Of a DNA stretch of 64,000 nucleotides, positions 33,876 through 42,525 are shown piece after piece. This DNA comes from CADCTM01 sp049671305. Lineage in GTDB: Bacteria; Cyanobacteriota; Cyanobacteriia; Cyanobacteriales; Coleofasciculaceae. Numbering within the stretch: position 1 is the first letter of the stretch; every line of letters begins with the position of its first letter. A program made the translations under genes and the position numbers. The notes beneath the pieces were generated by a model, which saw only the letters and a list, made by a program, of their open reading frames with translations, ran no database searches and was not told where the DNA came from. The stretch is from positions 18,292 through 82,291 of the forward strand of contig JBATUR010000047.1 of the NCBI GenBank assembly GCA_049671305.1, written 5' to 3'.

Positions 33876-34655
33876 CTATTCCACGCAATGCCATTCAATA
33901 TTCAACTTACCGTTATTATCTTTAAAATAATCAGGATTAGTTCCCTCGTTGATGGTAAATACAACTGTTTCATTCGACTCTAAGGATAGTCTTTTCTCAA
34001 TTCCAACGTATTCATATACCCCATTTCCTCTAAGAACAATTAAACTACCTTCAGGATATCTGGGTAGTAAATAATTATCGGTAGCATACCTCTGCTTTGG
34101 ATGACCATTTGCAGAATGCCCAACTTCAGGCAAATACGTCCACCTTCCAGAGGCATTGAATTGTATTACTCTGCATTTATTTGGATTCTTAAATTCTCTT
34201 CCATCAGGTGAATTTGCTTCAACACAAAAAGTTCCTTGACATTCATTTTGAAATGCTCTAACAGCAGCCACAACTGTAATTGTAACGAATATGATTGTAC
34301 AGATTAAAAGCCAAGTGAATCTTACTTTTCGAGGTTTCTTAACCTGTGGTTGCTCAATTAGTTCTGTATAACTGTTACTGCTCTGCTTTTCCCTTTTTGG
34401 TTGATGTTTAGGATTTTGAGCAATTGGCAGGGGCTTCGACTTTGTTGGGGAAATCAGAATTTGCTGCTCTATGGACTTGAGATCTTCATCACAAGTTTTA
34501 ATTTCTTGTTTAAGTTGACTAATCTGACGTGTTAACTTACCCTTTTTTATTCGATCATCTTCAACAATCAAGTCCTGCTCACACTCGTTGAGTAGTTTGT
34601 ATCTGTCAAACTGTTGAGCTTCTAAGTCAAGTTTGCGTTGCTCAAGACAATCCAC
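33876..34655 (-). CDS. Coiled-coil, single-pass membrane protein with LecA-like C-terminal domain
   Basis: In this 259-residue protein, residues 1-65 form a charged coiled coil (LEQRKLDLEAQQFDRYKLLN, then LTRQISQLKQEIKTCDEDLK). This pattern precedes many cyanobacterial effector and NTPase-type domains. A membrane helix is at 113-133 (FTWLLICTIIFVTITVVAA). Residues 160-259 look like a beta-sandwich of the LecA (PA-IL galactose lectin) kind: NASGRWTYLPEVGHSANGHP, then LLPRYPEGSLIVLRGNG, then VVFTINEGTNPDYFKDNNGKL. The usual calcium-ligand Asp of LecA is a Glu here. It overlaps the upstream gene by 14 bases. The function is unknown; the fold call is by pattern only. Confidence 0.55.
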   Translation of the reverse strand: MDCLEQRKLDLEAQQFDRYKLLNECEQDLIVEDDRIKKGKLTRQISQLKQEIKTCDEDLKSIEQQILISPTKSKPLPIAQNPKHQPKREKQSSNSYTELIEQPQVKKPRKVRFTWLLICTIIFVTITVVAAVRAFQNECQGTFCVEANSPDGREFKNPNKCRVIQFNASGRWTYLPEVGHSANGHPKQRYATDNYLLPRYPEGSLIVLRGNGVYEYVGIEKRLSLESNETVVFTINEGTNPDYFKDNNGKLNIEWHCVE

Positions 34656-35304
34656 GCTTACTGCCTACACTCTTCCGATATTTTGCTACCCAACGTTCCC
34701 AGGCTGCTTTTAGGTTGAATCCAGCTCCCAATTCCAGTTCCCCTTCATAATCTAGCAAAAAAGGGATGATTGGTAAGGATACTTTTAGTTTATGTTTAGC
34801 GTCGAGGGCAGGATCATTAATCACTTCAGCAACTGCATTCTTCCCAGGAAGAAAAGCTAGCCTTTTTTCTGGTAAGACGCCTAGCATTTGCTGAATGCCT
34901 TTCACAAATTGCTGTATTTCCGCCTCTGAAATATGGTTAGATTCCAAGGCATCTAGAATCAATTGCACCGTGATCAAGTGGTTTTGGTCGAGTCGCTCTG
35001 TTATGGCAGCAACTACAGTTTGCTCAGTTGCAGTGTAACGAGCTAACAGGGTCTTGCGTAACTCAGCATAACTACTTAAAACTAAATTTCCCAGAGCATT
35101 TATCTGGGTATTCACTCGCTGCAATTCGGCAGCAACGTCCTGCATCTGTTCCGACGCTTCGCAAGTGACCTGCATCTTTAACTCATCATACTCCTGCTGA
35201 TAGCCAGCATTTAATTCTCGCAGCCGCTCAATCCGGCGACGATATTTGCTTCTTCGATCAGGGCTATCTTCATCAAGCAACTCAATCTCAAATTCATCGA
35301 TCAA
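34642..35304 (-). CDS. Coiled-coil protein paired with the lectin-like membrane protein
   Basis: In this 220-residue protein, residues 1-50 are a charged coiled coil (RRSKYRRRIERLRELNAGYQ) similar in type to the start of the next gene's product. The middle (55-115) is helical (AAELQRVNTQINALGNLVLS). The C-terminal 80 residues include FLPGKNAVAEVINDPALDA and a beta-rich stretch, then NLKAAWERWVAKY. I recognise no family. The 14-base overlap with the downstream gene indicates translational coupling, so the two products probably work together. Confidence 0.55.
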   Translation of the reverse strand: MIDEFEIELLDEDSPDRRSKYRRRIERLRELNAGYQQEYDELKMQVTCEASEQMQDVAAELQRVNTQINALGNLVLSSYAELRKTLLARYTATEQTVVAAITERLDQNHLITVQLILDALESNHISEAEIQQFVKGIQQMLGVLPEKRLAFLPGKNAVAEVINDPALDAKHKLKVSLPIIPFLLDYEGELELGAGFNLKAAWERWVAKYRKSVGSKRGLS

Positions 35305-35481
35305 GATAAATATTCGAGCAATATTAGCTTCTAATTGTTGAAATCTCAGGTTGAAGGAACCACAGGATTGACTCTAGATAGATATATAAGGAATCTTAAG
35401 GCTACTCTAACAGTGATCGCACTCCTCCCCCAACTCCCCCAATCATGTCATCCTAAAAAAAGAAACATATTGAGGTAACGG

Positions 35482-36987
35482 ATGACCGCAGCAGCACAAA
35501 AACGAGTCGTAGTCGTCGGTGCAGGATGGGCAGGATTAGGCGCAACCTACCACTTAGCACAACAAGGCTACGATGTCACACTATTAGAAGCAAGCCCCTA
35601 TCCTGGTGGACTAGTCGCCGGCTGGAAAACCCCCGGCGGACGTTCTGTAGAAGGCGGTATACATGGCTTCTGGTATCCCTACAGCAATATCTTTTCCCTA
35701 GTAAAAAACCTCGGACTCAACCCCTTCACCCCATTTACCCGTTCCTCGCAATATTCCCCCGCCGGCTTAGAAGTTGAGTCGCCCATTTTCCAAAATGAGC
35801 CCAGACTCCCTACCCCACTTGGCACCTTTATTTATACTCAGTTCAAGCGATTACCCCTAATTGATCGCCTTTCTGCCCTACCCTTGTTATATGCTGTCGT
35901 TGATTTCGACAATTCCGACGAAGCTTGGTGGCGCTACGACTTTGTAACCGCCCGTGAATTATTCAAACAATTCGGTGTTTCTGCCCGACTATATAAAGAC
36001 TCCTTTGAACCCATGCTGCTTGTCGGCTTATTTGCCCCCGGTGAGCAATGTTCCGCCGCTGCAGCCTTGGGAATGCTCTATTACTTCATTTTGGCTCACC
36101 AACCTGATTTTGATGTGGTGTGGTGCCGGGGAACCGTGGGAGAAATGATTTTTAAACCTTGGGTAGAACAAATCGAAAAAGTTGGCGGTAAAGTACTAAC
36201 CAATAAACGGGTCAATGACATTATCCTCGACGACGGACAGGCAAAAGGCGTTATTTGTGGTGATCAAGTTTTTGAAGCTGACGCCGTAATTTTTGCCGTT
36301 AGCGTTAGCGGTATGAAAAAAATCGTCAGTAGTAGCCCTAGTTTGCAAAATTATCCCCAATTCCAAAACTTGACAAACTTAGGCGGAATTGATGTCATGG
36401 CAACAAGACTTTGGTTTGATCGCAAAATTCCTATACGTCATCCTTCTAATGCCTGTTTTGGCTTTGATCCAACAACGGGATGGACGTTTTTTGATTTGAA
36501 TGAGTTACATGATGAATATCGGAATGAACCAGGTAGTGTAATTGAGGCTGACTTTTACCACGCTAACCAACTACTACCCTTAAGTGATCAGCAAATTGTC
36601 GAGAAAGTTCAACGAGACTTAGCTACCTGTATCCCAGCCTTTGCCAACGCCAAAGTTATCGATAGCAGCGTGATCCGCGTGGCACAGGGTGTGACTCATT
36701 TTGCCCCCGGTAGCTACCAATACCTCCTCAAGGCACAAACCAGTATTGAAAATGTCTTGATGAGTGGAGATTGGATTATCACCCGCCACGGCAGTTGGTC
36801 GCAAGAGAAGGCTTATGTTACAGGTTTAGAAGCGGCAAATCTAATCATAGAAAAATTTGGGCATGGCACTCAAGCGAATATCATACCCATTGAGCCGGAT
36901 GAGCCCCATATTCAATTTGCCCGCAATATCAACCAAACTTTACGCGGCTTTACTAAAAGTTTGTTACCTGAGTTTTGGCTGCCTTGA
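35482..36987 (+). CDS. FAD-dependent oxidoreductase, carotenoid-desaturase-like
   Basis: This 501-residue flavoprotein has the dinucleotide-binding motif VVVVGAGWAGLGATYHLAQQ and the following LLEASPYPGGLVAGW at the N-terminus. The C-terminal FAD signature is VLMSGDWIITRHGSWSQEKAYVTGLEAANLI. Overall it resembles the phytoene-desaturase/amine-oxidase superfamily members of cyanobacteria (IHGFWYPYSNIFSLVKNLGL is typical). The substrate is probably a carotenoid or another isoprenoid but cannot be fixed here. GAGGTAA precedes the ATG. It converges with citrate synthase, with 39 bases between. Confidence 0.85.
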   Translation: MTAAAQKRVVVVGAGWAGLGATYHLAQQGYDVTLLEASPYPGGLVAGWKTPGGRSVEGGIHGFWYPYSNIFSLVKNLGLNPFTPFTRSSQYSPAGLEVESPIFQNEPRLPTPLGTFIYTQFKRLPLIDRLSALPLLYAVVDFDNSDEAWWRYDFVTARELFKQFGVSARLYKDSFEPMLLVGLFAPGEQCSAAAALGMLYYFILAHQPDFDVVWCRGTVGEMIFKPWVEQIEKVGGKVLTNKRVNDIILDDGQAKGVICGDQVFEADAVIFAVSVSGMKKIVSSSPSLQNYPQFQNLTNLGGIDVMATRLWFDRKIPIRHPSNACFGFDPTTGWTFFDLNELHDEYRNEPGSVIEADFYHANQLLPLSDQQIVEKVQRDLATCIPAFANAKVIDSSVIRVAQGVTHFAPGSYQYLLKAQTSIENVLMSGDWIITRHGSWSQEKAYVTGLEAANLIIEKFGHGTQANIIPIEPDEPHIQFARNINQTLRGFTKSLLPEFWLP

Positions 36988-37026
36988 CAATTCGCCTAAA
37001 GTGTGTATCGGCTGGTATCGCTATAA

Positions 37027-38163
37027 TTAGCGTTTGTCAATATCAATATAAGGTGAACTATGCTCGCCAGTGTAAATTTGAGTTGGGCGAAAGATGCGGT
37101 TTTCTCCTAGTTGTTCCTTCCAGTGAGCCAGCCAACCAGCCACACGAGCGATCGCAAATACCGGCGTAAATAAATCCGTAGGAATGCCTAATTTACGATA
37201 AACCAAGCCCGAATAATAATCAACATTCGGGTAAATCCCTCTATGTCCCAGCTTTTCCTCAACCGCCTGTTCCATCTCCACGGCAATATCATAGTATTTA
37301 TCGTGACCAAACTTTTCAAATAATCGCTCGGCTACATTTTGCAAAATAATTGCCCGTGGGTCTTTCACCTTATAAACGCGATGACCAAAGCCCATAATTT
37401 TTGACTTGTTTTGCAAGCAATTATCTAGATAAGGACGAACATTCTCTACCGAACCAATTTCCTCTAGCATAGTAATTACTTCTTCATTTGCCCCACCGTG
37501 CAAAGGACCAGCCAGCGTCCCCACCGCTGAAGCGACTACAGCATAAGGATCTGTTAAAGTAGAAGCCGTTACCATCGCACTAAAAGTAGAAGCATTAATA
37601 GTATGCTCGGCGTGGAGTGTCAAACAAACATCAAAAATTTGAGCCGCCAGAGGGTCAGGTTCTTGCTCATTGAGCATATATAAAAAGTTAGCAGCATAAT
37701 CCATGTCGTCTCTGGGACGCACCGGATCATTACCTTTTCGCATCATCTGAAAAGCTGCAACCATTGTGGGAATCTTTGCCAAGAGCCGCACCACGGCTTC
37801 TCTGATATAAGCTGGATTATCGAGGGCGCGTTTGGAGTAAAACAGCCCTAATGCCGCTGCCGAGGCTTGTAAAGCATCCATCGGATGACCTGTTTCTGGG
37901 AAACATTTCATCATGTCCCGGATGCGATACTTAATGCGACGATGACGACCAATTTCCTGATTAAAGGAAACCAGTTCCTCTTTTGTTGGCAACTCGCCCC
38001 AGATTAATAGATATGCTGTTTCCAAAAAAGTACTTTTTGAGGCGAGTTCTTCGATACGAATGCCGCGATACTCCAGGATGCCTTGTTGTCCATCAACATA
38101 ACTAATACTGGATTGGGCAGCGGGGATGCCTTCTAGACCTGGTTTGTACTCGCAGACACTCAT
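37027..38163 (-). CDS. gltA: Citrate synthase
   Basis: This 378-residue enzyme condenses oxaloacetate and acetyl-CoA, the entry step of the TCA cycle. Catalytic motifs are visible: LHAEHTINASTFSA, then GPLHGGANEE, then GFGHRVYKVKDPRA, with the catalytic Asp expected in NVDYYSGLVYRKLG. The length fits the type II/methylcitrate-synthase-like branch used by cyanobacteria. The N-terminus YKPGLEGIPAAQSSISYVDG is conserved. It stands alone; sixA is 93 bases upstream on the same strand. Confidence 0.95.
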   Translation of the reverse strand: MSVCEYKPGLEGIPAAQSSISYVDGQQGILEYRGIRIEELASKSTFLETAYLLIWGELPTKEELVSFNQEIGRHRRIKYRIRDMMKCFPETGHPMDALQASAAALGLFYSKRALDNPAYIREAVVRLLAKIPTMVAAFQMMRKGNDPVRPRDDMDYAANFLYMLNEQEPDPLAAQIFDVCLTLHAEHTINASTFSAMVTASTLTDPYAVVASAVGTLAGPLHGGANEEVITMLEEIGSVENVRPYLDNCLQNKSKIMGFGHRVYKVKDPRAIILQNVAERLFEKFGHDKYYDIAVEMEQAVEEKLGHRGIYPNVDYYSGLVYRKLGIPTDLFTPVFAIARVAGWLAHWKEQLGENRIFRPTQIYTGEHSSPYIDIDKR

Positions 38164-38256
38164 GTTGCTACCGATTTAGTTGGAAATGTTCTCAGGCTAA
38201 CAAACCTGAAACTCCTATATTAGTCTTCAGTGTTACAAATTTGATCAAATTCTGCC

Positions 38257-38751
38257 TTAGAGCAGCCACTTTGGAGAAGTTAGTAGAAATATTTGGCTTT
38301 GATTAAGCGGTGTTCCGGTTTCTGGAAGTTTTAAGCCAATTATGCCCGCTTTTTTGAGAACTAGTTTTTCTTGCGCTTTGCCCCAAATTAAAATTTCCGC
38401 CCAGTTGCCCAAATCAGGTTGATGACCAACTAATGCTATAGATTTGTCATTGGTAGTCTGTCGCCTTTCTTGTAACCAGCTAACCCATTCCTGGATATAG
38501 CCGTCGGGGGCAAGTGGTGAGAATTCGGTAAGCTGGTCACTTAAATTCATATCTTGCAGGATTTTAGCAGTTTCTCGCGCCCTTACTAAGGGGCTGGTGA
38601 GCATTATGTCAAAGTGTAGTTTATGTTCGCGAATTTGTTGAGCAACGCCTTGGGTTTTCTTGCGCCCTTCCTCAGTTAGGGGGCGCTTTTCGTCGTTGTC
38701 ATAATCTGCTTTAGCGGCGGCAATACCGTGGCGAATTAAGTAAAGTTCCAT
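38257..38751 (-). CDS. sixA: Phosphohistidine phosphatase SixA
   Basis: This 164-residue histidine phosphatase has the catalytic RHG motif at the very N-terminus (MELYLIRHGIAAAK), a second Arg in LVRARETAKIL, and the second catalytic His in ALVGHQPDLGNWAE. It is the length of SixA, which removes phosphate from phosphohistidine in signalling and phosphotransfer proteins. It lies between the DHH phosphoesterase and citrate synthase genes, all on the minus strand. Confidence 0.9.
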   Translation of the reverse strand: MELYLIRHGIAAAKADYDNDEKRPLTEEGRKKTQGVAQQIREHKLHFDIMLTSPLVRARETAKILQDMNLSDQLTEFSPLAPDGYIQEWVSWLQERRQTTNDKSIALVGHQPDLGNWAEILIWGKAQEKLVLKKAGIIGLKLPETGTPLNQSQIFLLTSPKWLL

Positions 38752-38772
38752 CTGTTCAATAGTTATCGGTTA

Positions 38773-38803
38773 TCGTTGGTCATTCTTAATTAATAACCAA
38801 CGA
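38773..38803 (-). terminator. Hairpin between the DHH gene and sixA
   Basis: TCGTTGGT (38773-38780) is the exact complement of 38796-38803, loop 15 bases. The position just after the DHH stop and before the sixA start fits a terminator, but no T-run follows. Confidence 0.4.
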
Positions 38804-38828
38804 CAGCAGAAATTAACTTGTATTTTCC

Positions 38829-40094
38829 TTAATCGGTGTCGATTAAATGATCTTGAGGATTGACTAACCTCAACAGTTTTTGCTTAATTTGGATATCAAA
38901 GGTTTCCCATTTGAGCTTGGCATATTCTGAATTGTCGTTAAAGCCGCCCAGGAAACCCATCTGAATCTCAAAACCACCTGCCATCATCCTGCCACCACCA
39001 AAGAAGCGTCCGTTCAGATCTTGACCAAAGGCTTCTTTAATAAACTCATCTGGATCAAGGGTGAGTTTGTTAGTTCTTAGGGAACCGATGACGATTTCTA
39101 ATTCTTCATCTTCATCGTGAACGATACCATATACGACAGCCGTGTGGACGTTTTCTTCAGTAACTAAGAAATCTGCCGCTTGGGGGATGGCATCACGGTC
39201 ATCGTAACGCAGGTAGCCGACGCCGGCGATTGAGAAGTTATTATGGACTTTACGGTTTTTTAGCGATCGCTCAATCACATCCATTACCCGACGTGATCTT
39301 GCTGTTTGTAGCACGGCATTCAGCAACTGCGAGTCATAAAAACGGCTCAGATAGCCCGCAGCCAAAAAATCTTCTTCTTGTGCCTGCATCAAGCGATTAG
39401 TATCAGATCGTAAACCATGCATCAAGGCAGTGGCACACTTAACGTGTTCTTTGTTGTTACTATCCAACTTTAGCAATCCCGCTTGCAGATATTGAGTAAC
39501 AATTGTCGCAGTAGCGCGTGTCTGGGGGCGAATGTCTACAAATTCTGGTTGCAGGTCTTCTTGAGCGCTATGATGGTCAATTAATGCTGTAATCGGGATG
39601 CCAGCTTGTCTTATAAAAGGCATCAACTGACTGGTAGTCCCCTGATTATCAATTAATACACAGCCTTGATACAGCGATAAATCTCGTTCTTTTAAGTTTT
39701 GGATAGCCCAGCGTTTGGCGGGTAAACTTGTCAGCTTCACCAGAGCAATATTTTCTTGGTGAGAAAGCGTACCAGCATAAACAATCTCGCATTGGATGTT
39801 ATATTGCTGGGCAATGAGCTGATACGCCCAAGCACTCGATAAAGCATCTGGATCAGGAAAATCTTGGATGACAATCAATTGACGCTCATTGCTGTGACGC
39901 TCTAAAGTTTGTCGCAATTCTGCGATTTTTGGCTCTGTTGACGCTTCTAGCCAACGTTGATCGCGCAAGTTGCCGCTGCTAGTCACATCTTTTGGTAACT
40001 TCTCCGTTGGTTTTGCAGCCTCAGTAACTGTTTTTTGGTTAGGTAAAGCCGCGTCTGATGAAGGATTAAGGGGAATGAGTGAGTTGGATGGCAT
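38829..40094 (-). CDS. DHH/DHHA1 family phosphoesterase (NrnA-like)
   Basis: In this 421-residue protein the metal-binding DHH domain spans about 65-260: IQDFPDPDALSSAWA, VLIDNQG and ALIDHHSAQEDL. The DHHA1 substrate domain ends with RFFGGGRMMAGGFEIQMGF. This is the arrangement of NrnA-type enzymes, which degrade nanoRNA or adenosine 3',5'-bisphosphate. About 60 extra, poorly conserved N-terminal residues precede the domain. It is likely cytoplasmic. It is followed by sixA with a hairpin between. Confidence 0.85.
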   Translation of the reverse strand: MPSNSLIPLNPSSDAALPNQKTVTEAAKPTEKLPKDVTSSGNLRDQRWLEASTEPKIAELRQTLERHSNERQLIVIQDFPDPDALSSAWAYQLIAQQYNIQCEIVYAGTLSHQENIALVKLTSLPAKRWAIQNLKERDLSLYQGCVLIDNQGTTSQLMPFIRQAGIPITALIDHHSAQEDLQPEFVDIRPQTRATATIVTQYLQAGLLKLDSNNKEHVKCATALMHGLRSDTNRLMQAQEEDFLAAGYLSRFYDSQLLNAVLQTARSRRVMDVIERSLKNRKVHNNFSIAGVGYLRYDDRDAIPQAADFLVTEENVHTAVVYGIVHDEDEELEIVIGSLRTNKLTLDPDEFIKEAFGQDLNGRFFGGGRMMAGGFEIQMGFLGGFNDNSEYAKLKWETFDIQIKQKLLRLVNPQDHLIDTD

Positions 40095-40292
40095 TTCAAG
40101 TTGTGAAGAGGGTAATTGTTGTTCTCAAGAGCGCCGTCTTGATGATCCGAAGAGGAGACTGACAGTTGACTTTATGAGCAACTACCTTTTATTGTCGCAA
40201 AACTACACCCAAACCCAACACCACTTAAGCTTGCGTATTTTCCGCCCACTCAATAATCTTGCCTACCTTGATTTCTGCTGACAATGCTCAAA

Positions 40293-40790
40293 TTAAACAC
40301 CTATTACATACTTACGCCACTCTTGATGTAAGCCGCCTTTGACGTGTTTGGCAACTTCAAAATGAAGACTGCTATAGGGTTTGCGAGGCTGATGCCGCAA
40401 AAGCATATTAGCTTCTTTGGGTGTACGGCTGCCTTTTTTGACATTACAACGGACACAAGCGGTAACCATGTTTTCCCAGGTGTCGCCTCCTAGTCGAGAA
40501 CGTGGAATCACATGATCTAAAGTTAAATCATCTCCGGTGTAGCCGCAGTATTGACAAGAGTGATTATCTCGATGGAGGATATTGCGACGGGTGAGAGGAA
40601 TTTCTTTGTAAGGAACCCGAACATAATGACGCAGCCGAATGACTGTCGGGAGCGGGAACTCTGAATAGACGTATTTACCGTTATGTTCCACCTGCTCCGC
40701 TTTCCCTTTGATCAACAAAACAACAGCCCGTCGCCAGTTGGTAATGTTAAGCGGTTCGTAGGAGGCGTTTAACACCAGAACCTTGCCCAT
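40293..40790 (-). CDS. HNH endonuclease family protein
   Basis: This 165-residue protein has a CxxC...CxxC zinc site (SCQYCGYTGDD and ACVRCNVKKGSRTP) around the catalytic LDHVIPRSRLGGDTWENMV. Its N-terminus (VLVLNASYEPLNITNWRRAVVLLIKGKA) is typical of the HNH family found as a single chromosomal gene in many bacteria. The substrate is not known. Nothing suggests a mobile origin: there is no methylase or intron nearby. Confidence 0.88.
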   Translation of the reverse strand: MGKVLVLNASYEPLNITNWRRAVVLLIKGKAEQVEHNGKYVYSEFPLPTVIRLRHYVRVPYKEIPLTRRNILHRDNHSCQYCGYTGDDLTLDHVIPRSRLGGDTWENMVTACVRCNVKKGSRTPKEANMLLRHQPRKPYSSLHFEVAKHVKGGLHQEWRKYVIGV

Positions 40791-41050
40791 TGGTGATCGA
40801 AATTAAGAGAATATTTTCCCAGATGGTAACACAGGTTTCTCGTAATCGGACGCATGAAGCTTGAATTTGTGATTATTTAGTTTTTGGCAAGGCTTGCTGC
40901 TTCACCAAGAACTGAGATTGTTCATACTTAAAGAGGTAAAGCAGCCAAGTGTCTGAAATAGCTTGCTTACAGTCTAGACAGGTTTGAATGCTCAAACTTT
41001 GGGTAGATTTCTAAAAGGCGATCGCAAAAAGGCTTAGAAATGAGGTCAAC

Positions 41051-41974
41051 GTGCAGCTAAAACAAGTCATCATTGTTCACAAAGCTGGGGACTCCCAAGG
41101 CAAAAGTTGGGCAGAAAAATGCGCTAAACAGCTCGAAAAGCGTCAGTGTCATGTTTTAATTGGTCCGAGTGGTCCCAAAGATAACCCTTATCCGGTTTTT
41201 TTGGCGTCGGCAACTAGTCAAATTGATTTAGCGGTGGTTTTGGGAGGAGATGGCACGGCACTAACCGCAGCGCGACAGTTGGCGCCAGAAGGTATCCCCA
41301 TTTTGGCGGTGAATGTGGGTGGACATTTGGGCTTTTTGACGGAACCTATCGAAGAATTTCAGGATACTGAGAAAATTTGGGACAGGTTAATTGAAGACCG
41401 CTATGCCTTACAAAGACGCATGATGGTACAAGCTGCGGTTTTTGAAGGTGATCGAACTAATATGACGCCAGAAAGCGATCGCTTTTTGGCACTCAACGAA
41501 ATGTGTATTAAACCCGCATCTGCCGATCGGATGATTACTTCGATCCTAGAGATGGAAATTGATGGGGAAGTTGTCGATCAATATCAAGGTGATGGCTTAA
41601 TTATTGCCACACCAACGGGTTCAACTTGTTATACAATTTCAGCCAACGGACCGATTTTACACGATGGCATGGAAGCAATGGTGGTCACGCCTATTTGTCC
41701 GTTGAGTCTCTCTAGTCGTCCTATTGTCCTGCCTCCTGGTTCAGTTGTCAGTGTCTGGCCCCTAGCTGATTATGAACTTAATACCAAACTCTGGATGGAT
41801 GGTGTTTTAGCTACTTCAATTTGGCCCGGACAACGTGTTGATGTGCGGATGGCAGACTGTTATGCCAAGTTTGTGGTTTTGCGTGCTAGCTATTCCTACT
41901 ACCAAACTTTACGAGAAAAGTTACAGTGGGCTGGTGCTAGAATTCATTACAGTAACGCCCATCGCAATAATTAA
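41051..41974 (+). CDS. nadK: NAD kinase
   Basis: This 307-residue enzyme phosphorylates NAD to NADP. The catalytic GGDGT motif is in LAVVLGGDGTALTAARQLAP, followed by VNVGGHLGFLTE; a second family motif is GDGLIIATPTGSTCYTISANGP. It starts at GTG 41051, with GAGG nearby upstream; no earlier start is credible. Cyanobacteria usually have two NAD kinases, and this is one of them. A hairpin follows at 41980-42006. Confidence 0.92.
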   Translation: MQLKQVIIVHKAGDSQGKSWAEKCAKQLEKRQCHVLIGPSGPKDNPYPVFLASATSQIDLAVVLGGDGTALTAARQLAPEGIPILAVNVGGHLGFLTEPIEEFQDTEKIWDRLIEDRYALQRRMMVQAAVFEGDRTNMTPESDRFLALNEMCIKPASADRMITSILEMEIDGEVVDQYQGDGLIIATPTGSTCYTISANGPILHDGMEAMVVTPICPLSLSSRPIVLPPGSVVSVWPLADYELNTKLWMDGVLATSIWPGQRVDVRMADCYAKFVVLRASYSYYQTLREKLQWAGARIHYSNAHRNN

Positions 41975-41979
41975 ACTGT

Positions 41980-42006
41980 AGCTCTACCTCTGAAGGAAGT
42001 AGAGCT
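41980..42006. terminator. Hairpin after nadK
   Basis: AGCTCTAC (41980-41987) and GTAGAGCT (41999-42006) form a perfect stem six bases after the stop codon. The tail GAAATTTTGG is only weakly T-rich. It could serve transcripts from both sides. Confidence 0.55.
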
Positions 42007-42042
42007 GAAATTTTGGTTAAAATTGCTGGAAACTGCGGCAGT

Positions 42043-42225
42043 CTACAAGTTACGGTGATGTCCTTTAGAGTTAGATTCTTTTGCCAGACAACGCTCTAAA
42101 AGTTGGATTCTATAGAGAGTCGCAAAGAGGGTGGGATTGAGTACCAGCCTTTTCGTGGGACTAAAAAGTGGCTGGTTGAGAAACTGCCACAAAGGAAACC
42201 TAATCTTGATGTTTTTTGGAGCCAT
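42043..42225 (-). CDS. Possible small protein, unknown
   Basis: A 60-residue frame, MAPKNIKIRFPLWQFLNQPL and onward, with a plausible protein composition (aromatic and aliphatic residues, LNPTLFATLYRIQLLERCLAKE) and a hairpin just beyond its stop. The purine-rich GAGG is only two bases from the ATG, too close for a normal ribosome site. I recognise no family. It may be a real small gene or chance. Confidence 0.35.
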   Translation of the reverse strand: MAPKNIKIRFPLWQFLNQPLFSPTKRLVLNPTLFATLYRIQLLERCLAKESNSKGHHRNL

Positions 42226-42432
42226 ACCTCTAAAGGTTTTGCGTAAGTACTGTCGTTATCCTTATGTAATATCCTATCTGCAACTACAAATGTCTGCCAA
42301 CAGATAGATGTAATTTTTTTAGTTTTTTATGAAAAGTAAACCTTTTATAGCAAATTATCAAAAATAGCGATCAAAGTCTTGACAAATAAAAAACATCGGC
42401 TAAAAGAAGCTGTTGCTCATTGAAGAAAAAAG

Positions 42433-42476
42433 CCTAAGTCTCAAGATTTACTTCTTGATTTTAGCCAAAGCTTAGG
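42433..42476 (+). promoter_or_regulatory. Nested hairpin in the leader of the ABC exporter
   Basis: CCTAAG (42433-42438) pairs with CTTAGG (42471-42476), and inside it TCAAGA (42441-42446) pairs with TCTTGA (42453-42458). It ends 49 bases before the exporter start. It might be a leader structure; the function is unknown. Confidence 0.3.
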
Positions 42477-42525
42477 TAGGACAAAATGCCAGATTCGCAT
42501 TTATTTCATGCAATAAAGTAATTAA

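Larger units (their letters stand above)
41975..42525. other. Intergenic region between nadK and the ABC exporter
   Basis: This 551-base region holds the nadK hairpin (41980-42006), a doubtful 60-residue minus-strand frame (42043-42225) and a nested hairpin at 42433-42476 before the exporter. Nothing else is evident. Confidence 0.5.

Noticed and set aside
39970..40281. A 103-codon plus-strand frame across the start of the DHH gene
   Set aside because: It runs antisense to the N-terminus of a clear NrnA-like gene and into the gap; it has no ribosome site and no family resemblance.
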